Below, piece after piece: positions 19,701-28,500 of a stretch of 64,000 nucleotides of DNA. Each line of letters opens with the position of its first letter. Position 1 is the first letter of the stretch. The translations under genes were made by a program, and so were the position numbers. The stretch lies in NCBI RefSeq assembly GCF_044762665.1, contig NZ_JBIWES010000001.1, positions 62,001 through 126,000 on the forward strand. Reading direction: 5' to 3'. Source of the DNA: Peribacillus frigoritolerans_B. Lineage in GTDB: Bacteria; Bacillota; Bacilli; Bacillales; DSM-1321. The notes beneath the pieces are model-generated. The model did no database searches and was not told the origin of the DNA. It saw only the letters and a list, made by a program, of their open reading frames with translations.

Positions 19701-22700
19701 GTAAAGTTGCTTCAACTTCTCCCAGTTCAATCCGGAAACCACGAATCTTTACTTGGTCATCCATACGACCACGGAACTGGAGATCACCGTCAGGAAGATA
19801 ACTTGCTTTGTCCCCGGTGTAATAGAGACGTTCCCCTGACTTAAACGGATGCGGAATGAATTTTTCCTCTGTGAGTTCCGGACGATTGACATAGCCACGA
19901 GCAAGGCTCTTTCCTCCGATATAGAGATCTCCAATCACTCCAACCGGCACCGGCTGAAGGTGAGAATCTAACACGTATACTTCTGTATTCGCAATCGGTC
20001 GACCAATTGACGGAGTACCTGTTGTCATTCCTACAGGCACGTAACAATCAGTGGTAACGACGGTATTTTCCGATGGACCATACTGATTAATCACCGCAAA
20101 AGGGATTTGTTCAGATGGATACTGTGTTAACTGATCTCCCCCCGTAATGATAAAACGGAGATCCGTCTTCTTTGGCCAAGATAATTTCAAGAGTCTTTCG
20201 AGAATAGGTGTAGGCGCAAAGCTAGCCGTGATCCGTGATTCAATGAGCCAATCTCGTAGAGCCTCTGGATTAATTCGCAACTCTTCTGTTGACAGGTATA
20301 GTGCTGCACCAGCAGTGAGATAAGGCCAAATCTCCTGGACAGCTGAGTCAAAGGCAATCCCCGCAATCTGAGTCGCACGATCCTGTGCTGTAATTTGGTA
20401 TACTGCTTGATGCCAAGAAACCATATTCATCAATGACTGATATTCGACCATGACACCCTTTGGCTTTCCTGTGGAACCAGAGGTGTAGACGATATAAGCT
20501 AAGTGCTCGGGTTTTACCCGCCGCTTCGGTGCGATCACGCTTTCATCTGTTATTTCTTCTAATCTCACCGTTTCGACCTGTTCGGATAGACTTTCTTGCG
20601 CTGCTGTCGTCACCACGATTTGGATTCCTGCATCTTCAATCATGTATTGTAACCGTGATTTCGGATACAACGGATCTAGGACGACATAGGCCCCGCCAGC
20701 TTTTAATATGCCAAGTAAACTTGCAATGAGCTCAGCCGATCTCGGGAGGTAGACGCCCACAACTGATTCAGGAACAACCCCTTTTTTCTGCAAAACATGT
20801 GCCAACTGATTTGCTAGCGCATCCAGTTCACCATAGGTCCACTCTCTCATTTGATCGACCACTGCAATAGCATCGGGACGTCGTGCTACTTGGTCCTCAA
20901 ACCCGTCGCAAATAAGACCCTCTTGGGACTTTTCCATTGCGGTGTCATTCCATGTCTCTATTAACAAATCACGCTCAAATTCGGATAGCATCCCCAGACT
21001 ATTCAACGACTTTTGTGGATGATGAGAAACTTCATGTAGCCATTTCTCAAAATGTCCTGCCATTCGTTCGATGGTTGTAACATCAAATAAATCCTTATTG
21101 TATTCAAAAGCGAACATTAATCCTTCTTCCGTCTCGGCTGCCATTACACTTAAATCAAATTTCGCGATCGGGCTATGGCTTTCTATCATATCGATCTTTC
21201 TACCAGACAACACCGGAAGCTCTTGTTTCATATTTTGTAAGATGAACATCGTCTGGAAGATCGGAGAATGACTTGTACTCCGCTCGGGTTGCACAACTTC
21301 CACAATTTTTTCAAATGGAATATCTTGATATTCATATGCTTTCAGTGCCTTTTGACGCACCTGCGACAAAATATCTTGGAAGGTCAGTGTACCACTCAGA
21401 TCAGCCCGATAGACCAGCGTGTTCACGAAGAAGCCGATTAATCCTTCAACCTCTCTGTAATTACGATTCGCAATTGGACTTCCGACGAGAATATCTTCTT
21501 GTCCTGTATAACGGGAGAGGAAGCTTTGATACGCAGCCAACAAGGTCATGAAGAGAGTCGATCCTTCTTGACGACTGAGTTCGTTCAGTTTGTCGCGTAA
21601 TGAACGTGACAGTAACACAGTGTGTGTCGATCCGCGATGGGTTTGTACCGCCGGACGAGGGCGATCCATCGGCAGTTGTAGCAAGGGAAGCTCACCAGAC
21701 AATTCTTCCTGCCAATAGTGGAGTTGCTGTTCAAGCAATTCTTCCTTTAACCATCCCTTTTGCCACTGAGCAAAGTCCGCATATTGGATCGGTAATGGTT
21801 CAAGTTCTGCTACCTTCTCATCCGTTGCTTCCTCATAGAAAGCTATCCATTCTTCAAGTAGGACTCCCATCGACCATCCATCCGAAATAATATGATGCAG
21901 GATGCAGAGGAGGACCCAATCCTCTTCTCCCACTCGTAAGAGGATTGTCCGAATCAGTGGGCCTTCTCCTAAGTCAAATGGCACTTCTGTTTCTTGCAGC
22001 ATCAAACGCTTAACTTCCGCTTCTCGCTCTTCCGGAGAAAGCATAGTTAAATCCATTTGAGAAAGGGACCGGAAAGCATACGGTTGAATCTGCTGTACTG
22101 GATGACCATCCACTTCATGGAACACCGTCCGTAAAGATTCATGACGTTCTATCAGCTGATTCCATCCCTTCTCCAATGCTTCGGGTACCCAATTCCCTGT
22201 AAGACGGCATACCATCGGCATATTATAAAGTGCACTATTGGGCGTAAATTGGTCAATGAACCACAGGCGCTGTTGGGCATAGGAAAGCGGAATGGCTCCT
22301 CCCCGTTCCATCGGCATAAGCGGTGGAATCTCTCGTTTTTTGTCTCCTTTACGCAACTGATCCAGTCGCTTCGCCAGCGCCTCCACCGTTGAATACTCAA
22401 ACAGTTCTCGCACCGGTAGTTCGATTTGGAAGACTTCTTGTAAACGTGAGACAACTTGGGTAGCGAGGAGCGAGTGGCCACCAAGTTCGAAGAAGGAATT
22501 CTGAACACCAATATTTCCCATACCTAACACTTGACTCCATACCGATGCGATGAGCTCTTCCACTGGTGTTCGCGGTGAGACAATATCTACACTCATGGAC
22601 TGTACATCCAATGCCAGTAAGGCTTTGCGATCGATTTTGCTATTCGGAGTGAGTGGCATCGCTTCCATTTCGACAAAATAGGCCGGAACCATGTAATTCG

Positions 22701-25575
22701 GTAATTGCGTCATGAGATGCTCGCGCCATTCTTCATTGTGTCCTTCACCCACCACATAAGCTACTAACCGCTTGTCTCCTGGATGATCTTCCCTTACTAA
22801 CACAACAGCCTCTTTCACAGATGAATGATTGTGTAGGACCGCTTCAATTTCTCCCAGCTCTATCCGGAAGCCTCTGATTTTCACTTGGTTATCTATTCTT
22901 CCGATATACTCCAAGTTGCTGTCATTCAGATACCTCACCAGGTCCCCCGTCCGATAGAGCCGTTCCCCTTCCTTAAATGGATGCGGAATAAAACGTTCAG
23001 CAGTTAACTCTGGACGATTGAAGTAGCCACGTGCCAAGCCTACACCACCAAGGTAAAGTTCCCCAGCCACACCTATGGGTACCATCTGTTGGTTTTGATC
23101 CAACACATACAATTCGGTATTATCAATCGGACGACCAATTGGAATAAGCATCTGTTCTTTTTCTAAATCACAATCATAGTAAGTAACATCTACAGTCGCT
23201 TCGGTAGGACCATATAAGTTGCTTAATTTCGTTTGCTGAAAATCATAAAACACACCCTTAAACCGGCGAACCTGTTCGGTATTTAACGCTTCTCCACTAG
23301 TGAAAACCTGACACAAAGACGATACGTCCTTTTTCGCTTTGGATTGTTCCATATAATCCAAGAATGTAGATAACATCGACGGAACAAAGTGCATTGTGGT
23401 CACGCGATATCGCTCAATACACTCCTCAATCATTGCAGGATCCTTCTCTCCACCCGGTGGAAGTAAACAAACACGTGCTCCTACAAATGACCACCAAAAT
23501 AATTCCCAGACAGAGACATCAAACGAAAACGGCGTTTTTTGAAGAATCGTATCCTGTTCAGATAATGGATAGTTTTTTTGCATCCACTGTAATCGGTTGA
23601 TAACCGAGTGGTGTTCGATCATCACTCCCTTCGGATTCCCTGTCGAACCCGAAGTGTAAATGATATACGCCAAGTTGTTTGCTGTCACTCCACTCACTGG
23701 CGCCAAGCTACTCTCTTTAGAAATCGCTGCTTGATCCTGATCTAAACAAATCGCTTGGATACCTTCGGGCAACCAACCCAGTAGCGCTTCCTTTGTTAAT
23801 AGCACTTGAATCTTTGAGTTCTCTAATATGTATCTCAGGCGATTTTCGGGATAACTCGGATCCAGCGGGACATAAGCCCCACCGGCCTTGAGAATCCCTA
23901 AGAGACCAATGATCATATCGGGTGAACGCTCGACACATATACCGACCAATGACTCCGGTCCTATATCCCGTTTCTGTAAATAATGTGCCAATTGGTTCGC
24001 TTTCTCGTTGAGTTCTTGATACGTCAGCTGTCCACCTTCATACACTACTGCCACCGCTTCAGGTGTACGCGCAACCTGCTGCTCAAACAGTTCGTGAATC
24101 AAGCTCTTATGTGCATAAACTACGTCAGTGTCATTCCATTCTTCCAAGAGCTGCTTCTGTTCTGTGTCCGATAGCATCGGCAGCTTTGTAAATGATTCAT
24201 CTGGATGATGAACAATTTCGTTCAACCAGTTTTCAAAATGCCCTGCCATGCGTGCAATGGTTCTCCTGTCAAATAGATCTGTATTGTAATCAAAAGAGAC
24301 AAATAGACCTTCTTCCACCTCAAAAGCGGTTAGACTCAAATCAAATTTCGCGATGGAAATATTACTTTCTATCATTTCCAAACTTCTCCCAGACAGCTCT
24401 AATCGTTCTTGTTTTATATTCTGTAGCGTAAACATGGTCTGGAAGATCGGCGAATGACTCGTACTCCGTTCAGGTTGTACAGCTTCTACCACTTTTTCAA
24501 ACGGAATATCTTGATATTCATACGCCTTCAACGCCTTTTTCTTTATCTGAGACAAAATCTCCCGAAACGTAGGAGTTCCACTCAGATCCACCCGATAGAC
24601 TAACGTATTAACAAAGAAGCCAATTAATCCCTCTACTCCTTTATGATTCCGATTCGCAATCGGACTTCCGACGAGAATATCTTTTTGCCCCGTATAACGA
24701 GCAAGAAAGCTCTGATACGCAGCCATTAAGGTCATGAATAAGGTGGATCCTTCTCGTTGACTTAAATCCTTCAATGAACTGAGTAGTGTGTGAGGAAGAA
24801 TCACGCGATACGTGTCCCCAGCGTACGTTTGCGTAACCGGTCGAGGGAAATCCACTGGCAGTTGTAGTATAGGAAGCTCACCGGACAATTCTTCCTGCCA
24901 ATACGTGAGTTGTCGATCTAACACTTCACCTTGCAACCACTGCTTTTGCCATTTCGCAAAGTCTGCATATTGAATCGATAGCGAACTTAGTCCAGCAGGC
25001 TTCCCACTCGTTTCCTCCTCGTAGAAGGCAAGCAATTCATTGATCAATACGCCGATGGACCACGCATCAGAAATAATATGGTGCATGGTACATAGCAATA
25101 ACCATTCCTCTTTCCCTAATTGAACCAGTTGATTACGAATCAAAGGGCCATTCATTAAATCAAACGGATCCTGCGCTTCTCTAGCAATCAAACTCTCTAT
25201 CTCTTTTTCCTTTACTTCCAGAGGAAGGTGAGAATAATCCTCTACAGGTAGTTTTCTAGGAAGGAATTCCACAATATGTTGTACCGGTCGGTCTCCTAAT
25301 TCCTTAAAAACGGTGCGTAATGATTCATGACGCTCAATGAGTCGATTTAATCCCTTTTCCAATGCTTCAGGTATCCAATGTCCTTTTAGACGCCATACTG
25401 TCGGAATATTATATAATGAACTATTTGGGTTAAATCGGTCCATAAACCACAAACGTTGTTGTGCATAGGACAACGGAAGCGCTTCTTTATTCTCCTTTTT
25501 CTGCATCTGCTTCTGAAGCCACGCTCTCTTCTCAGGAGAAAGCGAATCCAGCTTCGCAAGTAAATCACTTCTCAT
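10711..25575 (-). CDS. krsC: Four-module NRPS with thioesterase, kurstakin synthetase C type
   Basis: 4954 aa. Rough domain order: C 30-470, A 490-990, T 1010-1075; C 1095-1530, A 1550-2045, T 2060-2130; C 2145-2575, A 2600-3090, T 3110-3175, E 3185-3620; D-C-L type C 3640-4080, A 4100-4600, T 4620-4690; TE 4700-4954 (nucleophile in GGWSLGG, His in SVPGSHEEIV). Specificity codes read by eye against GrsA: DVWHFSLVDK (Ser), DSQFIGQVVK (unassigned), DVQDLGVVDK (Gln, followed by E so D-Gln), DSKDLGVVDK (Glu-like). C domains carry HHxxxDG. The N-terminus MRSDLLAKLDSLSPEKR looks like a docking segment. The start overlaps the krsB stop by 4 bp (ATGA). Four modules ending in TE match the last gene of kurstakin operons. 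The frame is intact through nearly 15 kb. Confidence 0.85.
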   Translation of the reverse strand: MRSDLLAKLDSLSPEKRAWLQKQMQKKENKEALPLSYAQQRLWFMDRFNPNSSLYNIPTVWRLKGHWIPEALEKGLNRLIERHESLRTVFKELGDRPVQHIVEFLPRKLPVEDYSHLPLEVKEKEIESLIAREAQDPFDLMNGPLIRNQLVQLGKEEWLLLCTMHHIISDAWSIGVLINELLAFYEEETSGKPAGLSSLSIQYADFAKWQKQWLQGEVLDRQLTYWQEELSGELPILQLPVDFPRPVTQTYAGDTYRVILPHTLLSSLKDLSQREGSTLFMTLMAAYQSFLARYTGQKDILVGSPIANRNHKGVEGLIGFFVNTLVYRVDLSGTPTFREILSQIKKKALKAYEYQDIPFEKVVEAVQPERSTSHSPIFQTMFTLQNIKQERLELSGRSLEMIESNISIAKFDLSLTAFEVEEGLFVSFDYNTDLFDRRTIARMAGHFENWLNEIVHHPDESFTKLPMLSDTEQKQLLEEWNDTDVVYAHKSLIHELFEQQVARTPEAVAVVYEGGQLTYQELNEKANQLAHYLQKRDIGPESLVGICVERSPDMIIGLLGILKAGGAYVPLDPSYPENRLRYILENSKIQVLLTKEALLGWLPEGIQAICLDQDQAAISKESSLAPVSGVTANNLAYIIYTSGSTGNPKGVMIEHHSVINRLQWMQKNYPLSEQDTILQKTPFSFDVSVWELFWWSFVGARVCLLPPGGEKDPAMIEECIERYRVTTMHFVPSMLSTFLDYMEQSKAKKDVSSLCQVFTSGEALNTEQVRRFKGVFYDFQQTKLSNLYGPTEATVDVTYYDCDLEKEQMLIPIGRPIDNTELYVLDQNQQMVPIGVAGELYLGGVGLARGYFNRPELTAERFIPHPFKEGERLYRTGDLVRYLNDSNLEYIGRIDNQVKIRGFRIELGEIEAVLHNHSSVKEAVVLVREDHPGDKRLVAYVVGEGHNEEWREHLMTQLPNYMVPAYFVEMEAMPLTPNSKIDRKALLALDVQSMSVDIVSPRTPVEELIASVWSQVLGMGNIGVQNSFFELGGHSLLATQVVSRLQEVFQIELPVRELFEYSTVEALAKRLDQLRKGDKKREIPPLMPMERGGAIPLSYAQQRLWFIDQFTPNSALYNMPMVCRLTGNWVPEALEKGWNQLIERHESLRTVFHEVDGHPVQQIQPYAFRSLSQMDLTMLSPEEREAEVKRLMLQETEVPFDLGEGPLIRTILLRVGEEDWVLLCILHHIISDGWSMGVLLEEWIAFYEEATDEKVAELEPLPIQYADFAQWQKGWLKEELLEQQLHYWQEELSGELPLLQLPMDRPRPAVQTHRGSTHTVLLSRSLRDKLNELSRQEGSTLFMTLLAAYQSFLSRYTGQEDILVGSPIANRNYREVEGLIGFFVNTLVYRADLSGTLTFQDILSQVRQKALKAYEYQDIPFEKIVEVVQPERSTSHSPIFQTMFILQNMKQELPVLSGRKIDMIESHSPIAKFDLSVMAAETEEGLMFAFEYNKDLFDVTTIERMAGHFEKWLHEVSHHPQKSLNSLGMLSEFERDLLIETWNDTAMEKSQEGLICDGFEDQVARRPDAIAVVDQMREWTYGELDALANQLAHVLQKKGVVPESVVGVYLPRSAELIASLLGILKAGGAYVVLDPLYPKSRLQYMIEDAGIQIVVTTAAQESLSEQVETVRLEEITDESVIAPKRRVKPEHLAYIVYTSGSTGKPKGVMVEYQSLMNMVSWHQAVYQITAQDRATQIAGIAFDSAVQEIWPYLTAGAALYLSTEELRINPEALRDWLIESRITASFAPTPILERLLKLSWPKKTDLRFIITGGDQLTQYPSEQIPFAVINQYGPSENTVVTTDCYVPVGMTTGTPSIGRPIANTEVYVLDSHLQPVPVGVIGDLYIGGKSLARGYVNRPELTEEKFIPHPFKSGERLYYTGDKASYLPDGDLQFRGRMDDQVKIRGFRIELGEVEATLQAHLSVKEAVVLVREDHPGDKRLVAYVVGEGSVHEWREHLQTHLPNYMVPAHFVEMALLPLTPNGKLDLKALPVPDEPSTENTVYPRTPMEELIALVWSQVLDIENIGVQDSFFERGGHSLLATQVISRLKEALQIELLVRELFEHSTVEALAKRLDQLCKGDKKREIPPLMPMQRGEAIPLSYAQQRLWFIDQFTPNSALYNMPIVCHLTGNWVPEALETGWNQLLERHESLRTVFHEVDGHPVQQIQPYAFRSLSQMDLTTLSPEEREREMEQLIQNEVEAPFDLGQGPLIRGKIIQIAEEWILICTMHHIISDGWSMEILLQEWMAFYEDAVGGKPVELAPLPVQYADFAQWQREWLKEEVLDLQLAYWKEELSGELPVLMLPMDRPRPAEQTHSGSTHTVLLSRSLRDKLNELSRQEGATLFMTLLASYQSFLSRYTGQSDILVGSPIANRNYREIEGLIGFFVNTLVYRADLSGAPTFQELLYQVRTKALRAYEYQDVPFEKIVEVIQPERSISHSPIFQTMFTLQNTKQDLPKLHGRSLEAMEIHASIAKFDLSLSAAEVEEGLVLSFVYKTDLFDVVTIRRMAEHFENWLNEIVEHPDKSLTKLTMLSEVEQQLLEEWNDNAVAYPRESVIHKLFEDQVDRTPDTVAVVDENHQLTYRELNEKANQLAHYLQKCGIGTESLVGLCFQRSVEMIVGLMGIWKAGAAYVPLDPSYPESRLRYILEDTGIQVLVTNEALKGWIPEEVEAVCLDRDQAMISRESTLSPICEVTGENLAYVIYTSGSTGNPKGALVQHHSVLNLSYGLQKEVFSHETPTNMRVGLNASIAFDVSVQQLQMLLYGSSLYIIPNEVRSDPQQFLSYIRENKLEMFDMTPSLLQLLIDGGLLETNDGVHVPSKVLVGGEAIVPSLWEQLVEADKIHFYNVYGPTECTVDATCYRIKKDSKRVTIGRPLPNVQAYVLDGNWLPVPVGVTGELYIGGAGLARGYLNRPELTSERFISHPFKEGERLYRTGDLVRYLPDGNLDYLGRLDNQVKIRGFRIELGEIEATLQEHLSVKEAVVMVREDQPGDKRLVAYVVGKGRKEELREYLKAQLPSHMVPAYFVEMEELPLTLNGKIDRKTLPVPDHQGTEGGYVAPRNKREQILTMIWESVLGTKQIGIHENFFEIGGDSILSIQIVSRAKQAGLQLTPKQMFEHQTISELAQVVKEEQGVQAEQGAVTGDLILTPIQQWFFEQNHPNPHHWNQSMFFRTKERLDIVLLEKSVRNLLIHHDALRLRYERLPDGAWKQRNEGIEEQSTLTVISLEEVPQAEWHQVIQAEIDTAQASVHLHAGPLMRMVYFDEGEKRPGRLFWVIHHLAVDGVSWRILLEDLQTGYNQASQAQKIQLPTKSTSFKAWSEKLRHYAESGIVQEVRDYWERQSEQEGAMIPVDATLEDPANTATEEITVVLDENETRALLQEISSTHRVQINEVLLAALVQATAAWTGHPTLTLDLEGHGREEIIEDVDLSRSVGWFTSIYPVHLNITGANTPIAALKAVKEQLRQIPNKGVDYGILRYLNPAMREQFQSQITPSISFNYLGQFDQMFSNDAMFAPETGFTRLDHAPGSKRSHLIDVIGIVTDGKLHFTWVYNVGQFAKSTIQSVSENMLHQLSRLIHSSGGESALTVSDFTIANLTPTDLNKVLFKMNRGKNYPITDLYPLSPLQEGMIFHTLHDQGDEHSAPYMVQLSFLFKGNLDILTFEQAWKSTIQRHEIFRSAFVWDEIEEPLQVVYEHIPFKLNEVDWRALSDEEKEVKRKAFLASDRKQAFLFDEAPLMRVTVIQEAEEEYRVVWTHHHILLDGWSLPLVFNQLLTEYQKRMKGEAVDLPKSPPYKKYIQWLKEQDQEQAEKFWREKLRGFTAPTLLGLESKEQEKGYTEKVTYLSEEQTQALENWAKRNRLTLNTVIQGAWAYLMSRYSGEDDIVYGVTSSGRPTEIIDVENIVGPFITTSPTRIQLIDDIKVMDWLQKIQEEEIERRQYEYASLTEIQGWSEVPRGTPLFHNLYVFENYPVKEESSGNLEIGELEGVEQTHYPLGLTVVPESQLLLKLKYDRSKFNGLTIERMLGHLSQVLKQMIENVDQTLSELVYVTEIEQKQLLEEWNDNAAAYPRESVIHKLFEDQVNRTPDTVAVVDENHQLTYRELNEKANQLAHYLQKCGIGTESMVGLCFQRSVEMIVGLMGILKAGSAYVPLDPSYPESHLRYILEDTGIQVLVTNEALEGWIPEEVEAVCLDRDQAMISRESTLSPICKVTGENLAYVIYTSGSTGNPKGVLVQHHSVLNLSYGLQKEVFPHVIPVNMRVGLNASIAFDSSVKQLQMLLYGSSLYIISNEVRSDPQQFVSYIRENKLEMFDITPSLLQLLIDEGLLETNDSVHVPSKVLVGGEAIMPSLWEQLVEADKIHFYNVYGPTECTVDATCYRIKKDSKRVTIGRPLPNVQAYVLDGNRLPVPVGVTGELYIGGAGLARGYLNRPELTSERFIPHPFNEGERLYRTGDLVRYLADGHLDYLGRIDNQVKIRGFRIELGEIEANLESHPSVKEAVVLIREDQTGDQRLVAYVVGEGSMLEWREHLKRQVPNYMVPAHFIEVDAIPLTTNGKVDRKALNSLTIQRESTFSTPIIPRDEIEYQLITIWQDLLQIEDVHVNDDFFNRGGHSLLVIKLISKVREKFGKEIKVSALIKNPTVEGIAYLIRENHGMAKSLSVLVPLQESEKRPFFCVHPFMGNVFCYIQLARLLKDHCSFYGLQNPLVEKEGMNGLTLSEVVQLYIEEMKRVQPEGPYRLGGWSLGGAIAYEIATMLRNQGEEVEVLVLMDTKVPSEQDYKTEDEMLSYILKHFIHLELVEQEEELVNQQDMLVDRLIVEGVLPPDADLTSLKQITNAHRKCLNLMAEHVLTPYFGEVIYFSAEEGIELFTEWKPLLQGKVNKYSVPGSHEEIVFSPAVEKVGKYLLNELEGVEGAY
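12134..13291 (-). repeat. Module 7 A-domain block, near copy of the module 6 block
   Basis: About 1158 bp covering most of the last A domain of krsC. It is nearly identical by eye to 16682-17839 at a constant offset of 4548 bp, while sequence on either side (for example 12060-12133 against 16610-16681) is clearly more divergent. The block carries both A-domain codes, which differ at pocket positions 236 and 239. This indicates recent duplication or gene conversion. Confidence 0.85.
16682..17839 (-). repeat. Module 6 A-domain block, partner of 12134-13291
   Basis: Second member of the intragenic near-identical pair. It encodes the Gln-type A domain (FDVSVQQL, MFDMTPS, VLVGGEA, NVYGPTECTVDAT) of the epimerising module. 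Confidence 0.85.
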
Positions 25576-28500
25576 TTTTTCAACCCTTCCTCAACCAAGT
25601 TGCTCTCGAATATACCTTGCGCTTCTTCCTCTGATAACTCTTCCAATTGCTTAAGAAGTTCAAGTAACTCTTCATCATTACTCGCTGCTGCTTCTTTTTG
25701 AATATAGTCTTGAAAACTTACATTCCCCTTACTATCATTCTGCGCTTGCTCATTTCCACTACGGCGCAACTGATTAACCCTTTCTGCCAATTCCTGCACC
25801 GTGGTATACGTAAATAAATCATGCAGTGGCAACTCAATTCCAAAGGCTTCTTTCAGACTAGAAACAGCTTGTGTAGCGAGTAATGAATGACCACCGAGTT
25901 CAAAAAACGAATCATGAATCCCGATATTTTCCGTGCCTAAAACTTGATGCCATATCGAAACAATTGCTTCTTCCGTAGGTGTACGAGGGGCAACATAACC
26001 ACCCTCTGCTTCCTTGCAATTTGGTGCAGGTAAGGCTTTCCTATCGATTTTCCCATTTGGGGTGAGTGGGAAAGCTGTCAATCCTACAAAGTGTGCCGGA
26101 ACCATGTAATTTGGTAACTGGGTCTTGAGATAATCACGCCAATCATGAGCATTTTCTTCTCCCACTACATAGGCAACCAAACGCTGATCACCCGGATAAT
26201 CTTCGCGTACCATCACAACAACTTCGTTTACCGATGAATGACTTTGTAACGTTGCTTCAATCTCACCTAGCTCAATCCGGAATCCACGGATCTTCACTTG
26301 ATGATCGATCCTACCGAGATAATCCAAAGTCCCGTCCGGTAGGTACCTCACAAGGTCTCCCGTCCGATATACTCGCTCCCCTTCTTTAAATGGATGCGGG
26401 ATAAAACGCTCGTTTGTTAAGTCAGGGCGGTTTAAGTAGCCACGTGCCAAGCCTGATCCCCCAATGTAAAGCTCACCGACTACACCAATCGGTACCATTT
26501 GCTGGTTTGCACTGAGTACATATACTTCTGTGTTAGAGATGGGTCTACCAATCGGTGGTACCTTGTGCATGACACCCTTTTCTAACTTCATATACGTGGA
26601 ATAAGTAGTATCTTCGGATGGACCGTATAGGTTGTACACCTTTTCAATCGGACTTCTCTCATACAAGTGCTGGACCAATGACTGCGGCAACGGTTCTCCA
26701 GCCAAATTCATCACCCTTACCGAAGAAGGGATTGTCTTTGCTCGAACCAGTTCCTTCGCTGCTGATGGTACAGTATTGACCAAAGTCACATCCTTCGTGG
26801 ACAACTTGTCCAGATGAAGAGCACTTTCAGCGACAATCACCTTGCCACCCATCGTCAAAGGAACAAACACTTCAAAAACCGATAGATCAAAGGATAGTGA
26901 AGTTGAAGCCAGCACTCCCGCTAATTCCTCTCGGGAATAGGTTTGATGTGCCCAATGGATCATCGTCAACGTACTCCGATGCTCAATCATCACTCCCTTA
27001 GGATTACCAGTGGATCCTGAGGTATAGATGATATAAGCTAAGTTATCGCTTGTCACTTCACTCGTACATGCCGTCGTTACTTCCTGTTCGATCGCTGCTC
27101 GATCACGATCGATACAAATCATGTCAACGGATTCAAGTAACGTCATTTTTTGCTGCAACTTTTCCTGTGTCACCAGTACTTCGATATGAGCATCCGCTAA
27201 AATATACCGTAGTCGGCTCTCCGGATACGCAGGATCAATCGGTACATACGCTCCTCCTGCTTTCATGATTCCTAAGAGACCGACAATCATCTCGGATGAA
27301 CGTGTAACGCTAATCCCAACCAATGATTCACATCCCACCCCCCGCTTCTGGAGATAATGGGCCAACTGATTGGAACGTTCGTCCAGTTCTCGATACGTTA
27401 GCTCCTCATCTTCGCACACTACCGCGATTGCTTCTGGCGTTTTCTCCACTTGTTCCTCAAACAATGTATGAATCGTGCTTTCACGTAGGTCCACGACACC
27501 TGTGTCATTCCATTCCTCTAGTAACCGATTATATTCTGCTTTCGATAGCATATTCAGTTTTGATAGAGAATCTTTTGGATGAGATACAATTTCATATAAC
27601 CAATGTTCAAAATGGCCTGCCATTCGTTCAATGGTTGCAGCATTAAATAAATCGGTATTATATTCGAAAGTTAGTAATAAACCTTCTTCCGTCTCCGATG
27701 CAAACAAACTCAAATCAAATTTGGCAACCGAAGTATGACTTTGCATCATCTCCATGTTTCTTTCAGATAGCTGAGGCAACCCTTGTTTCATATTCTGTAA
27801 GGTAAACATGGTTTGGAAAATCGGCGAATGACTGGTATTCCGTTCAGGTTTTACGGCTTCTACCACTTTCTCAAACGGAATGTCCTGATACTCGTATGCT
27901 TTTAGTGCTTTTTTTCGTATCTGCGACAGAAGTTCTAGGAACGTCGGATTTCCACTGAGATCAGCTCGATAAACCAACGTATTTACAAAGAAACCAATTA
28001 ATCCTTCAATCTCCATAACATTCCGGTTCGCAATCGGGCTTCCAACCAAGATGTCGTCTTGTCCCGTATAACGCGCAAGAAAACTTTGATACGCCGCCAT
28101 CAAGGTCATAAATAAGGTGGATCCTTCTCGCTGACTTAACTCCTTAATCTTTTCCCATAGGGAATACGACAACATCAGAGACTGACTTGCACCACTGTGG
28201 GTTTGAACAGCAGGGCGAGGACGATCCATCGGTAATTGCAAGACCGGTAACTCACCAGCTAATTCTTCCTTCCAATATTGAAGGTGCTGATTAAAATCCT
28301 CTTCTTTTAGCCATTCTTTTTGCCACAGAGCAAAGTCCGCATATTGAACAGGTAACTTCTTCAGCTCCACCGGCTTTCCACTTAGCGCTCCTTCATAAAA
28401 AGCCATCCATTCTTCGAGCAAAATCCCCATTGACCATCCATCCGAAATAATATGATGCATCGTACAAAGAAGTACCCATTCCTCTTTATCTATTTTCAAA

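Noticed and set aside
11202..25568. Many 60-140 codon ORFs on the plus strand across the NRPS genes
   Set aside because: They mirror repeated A- and C-domain motifs in the opposite frame, lack ribosome sites and recur with each module, as expected for shadows.
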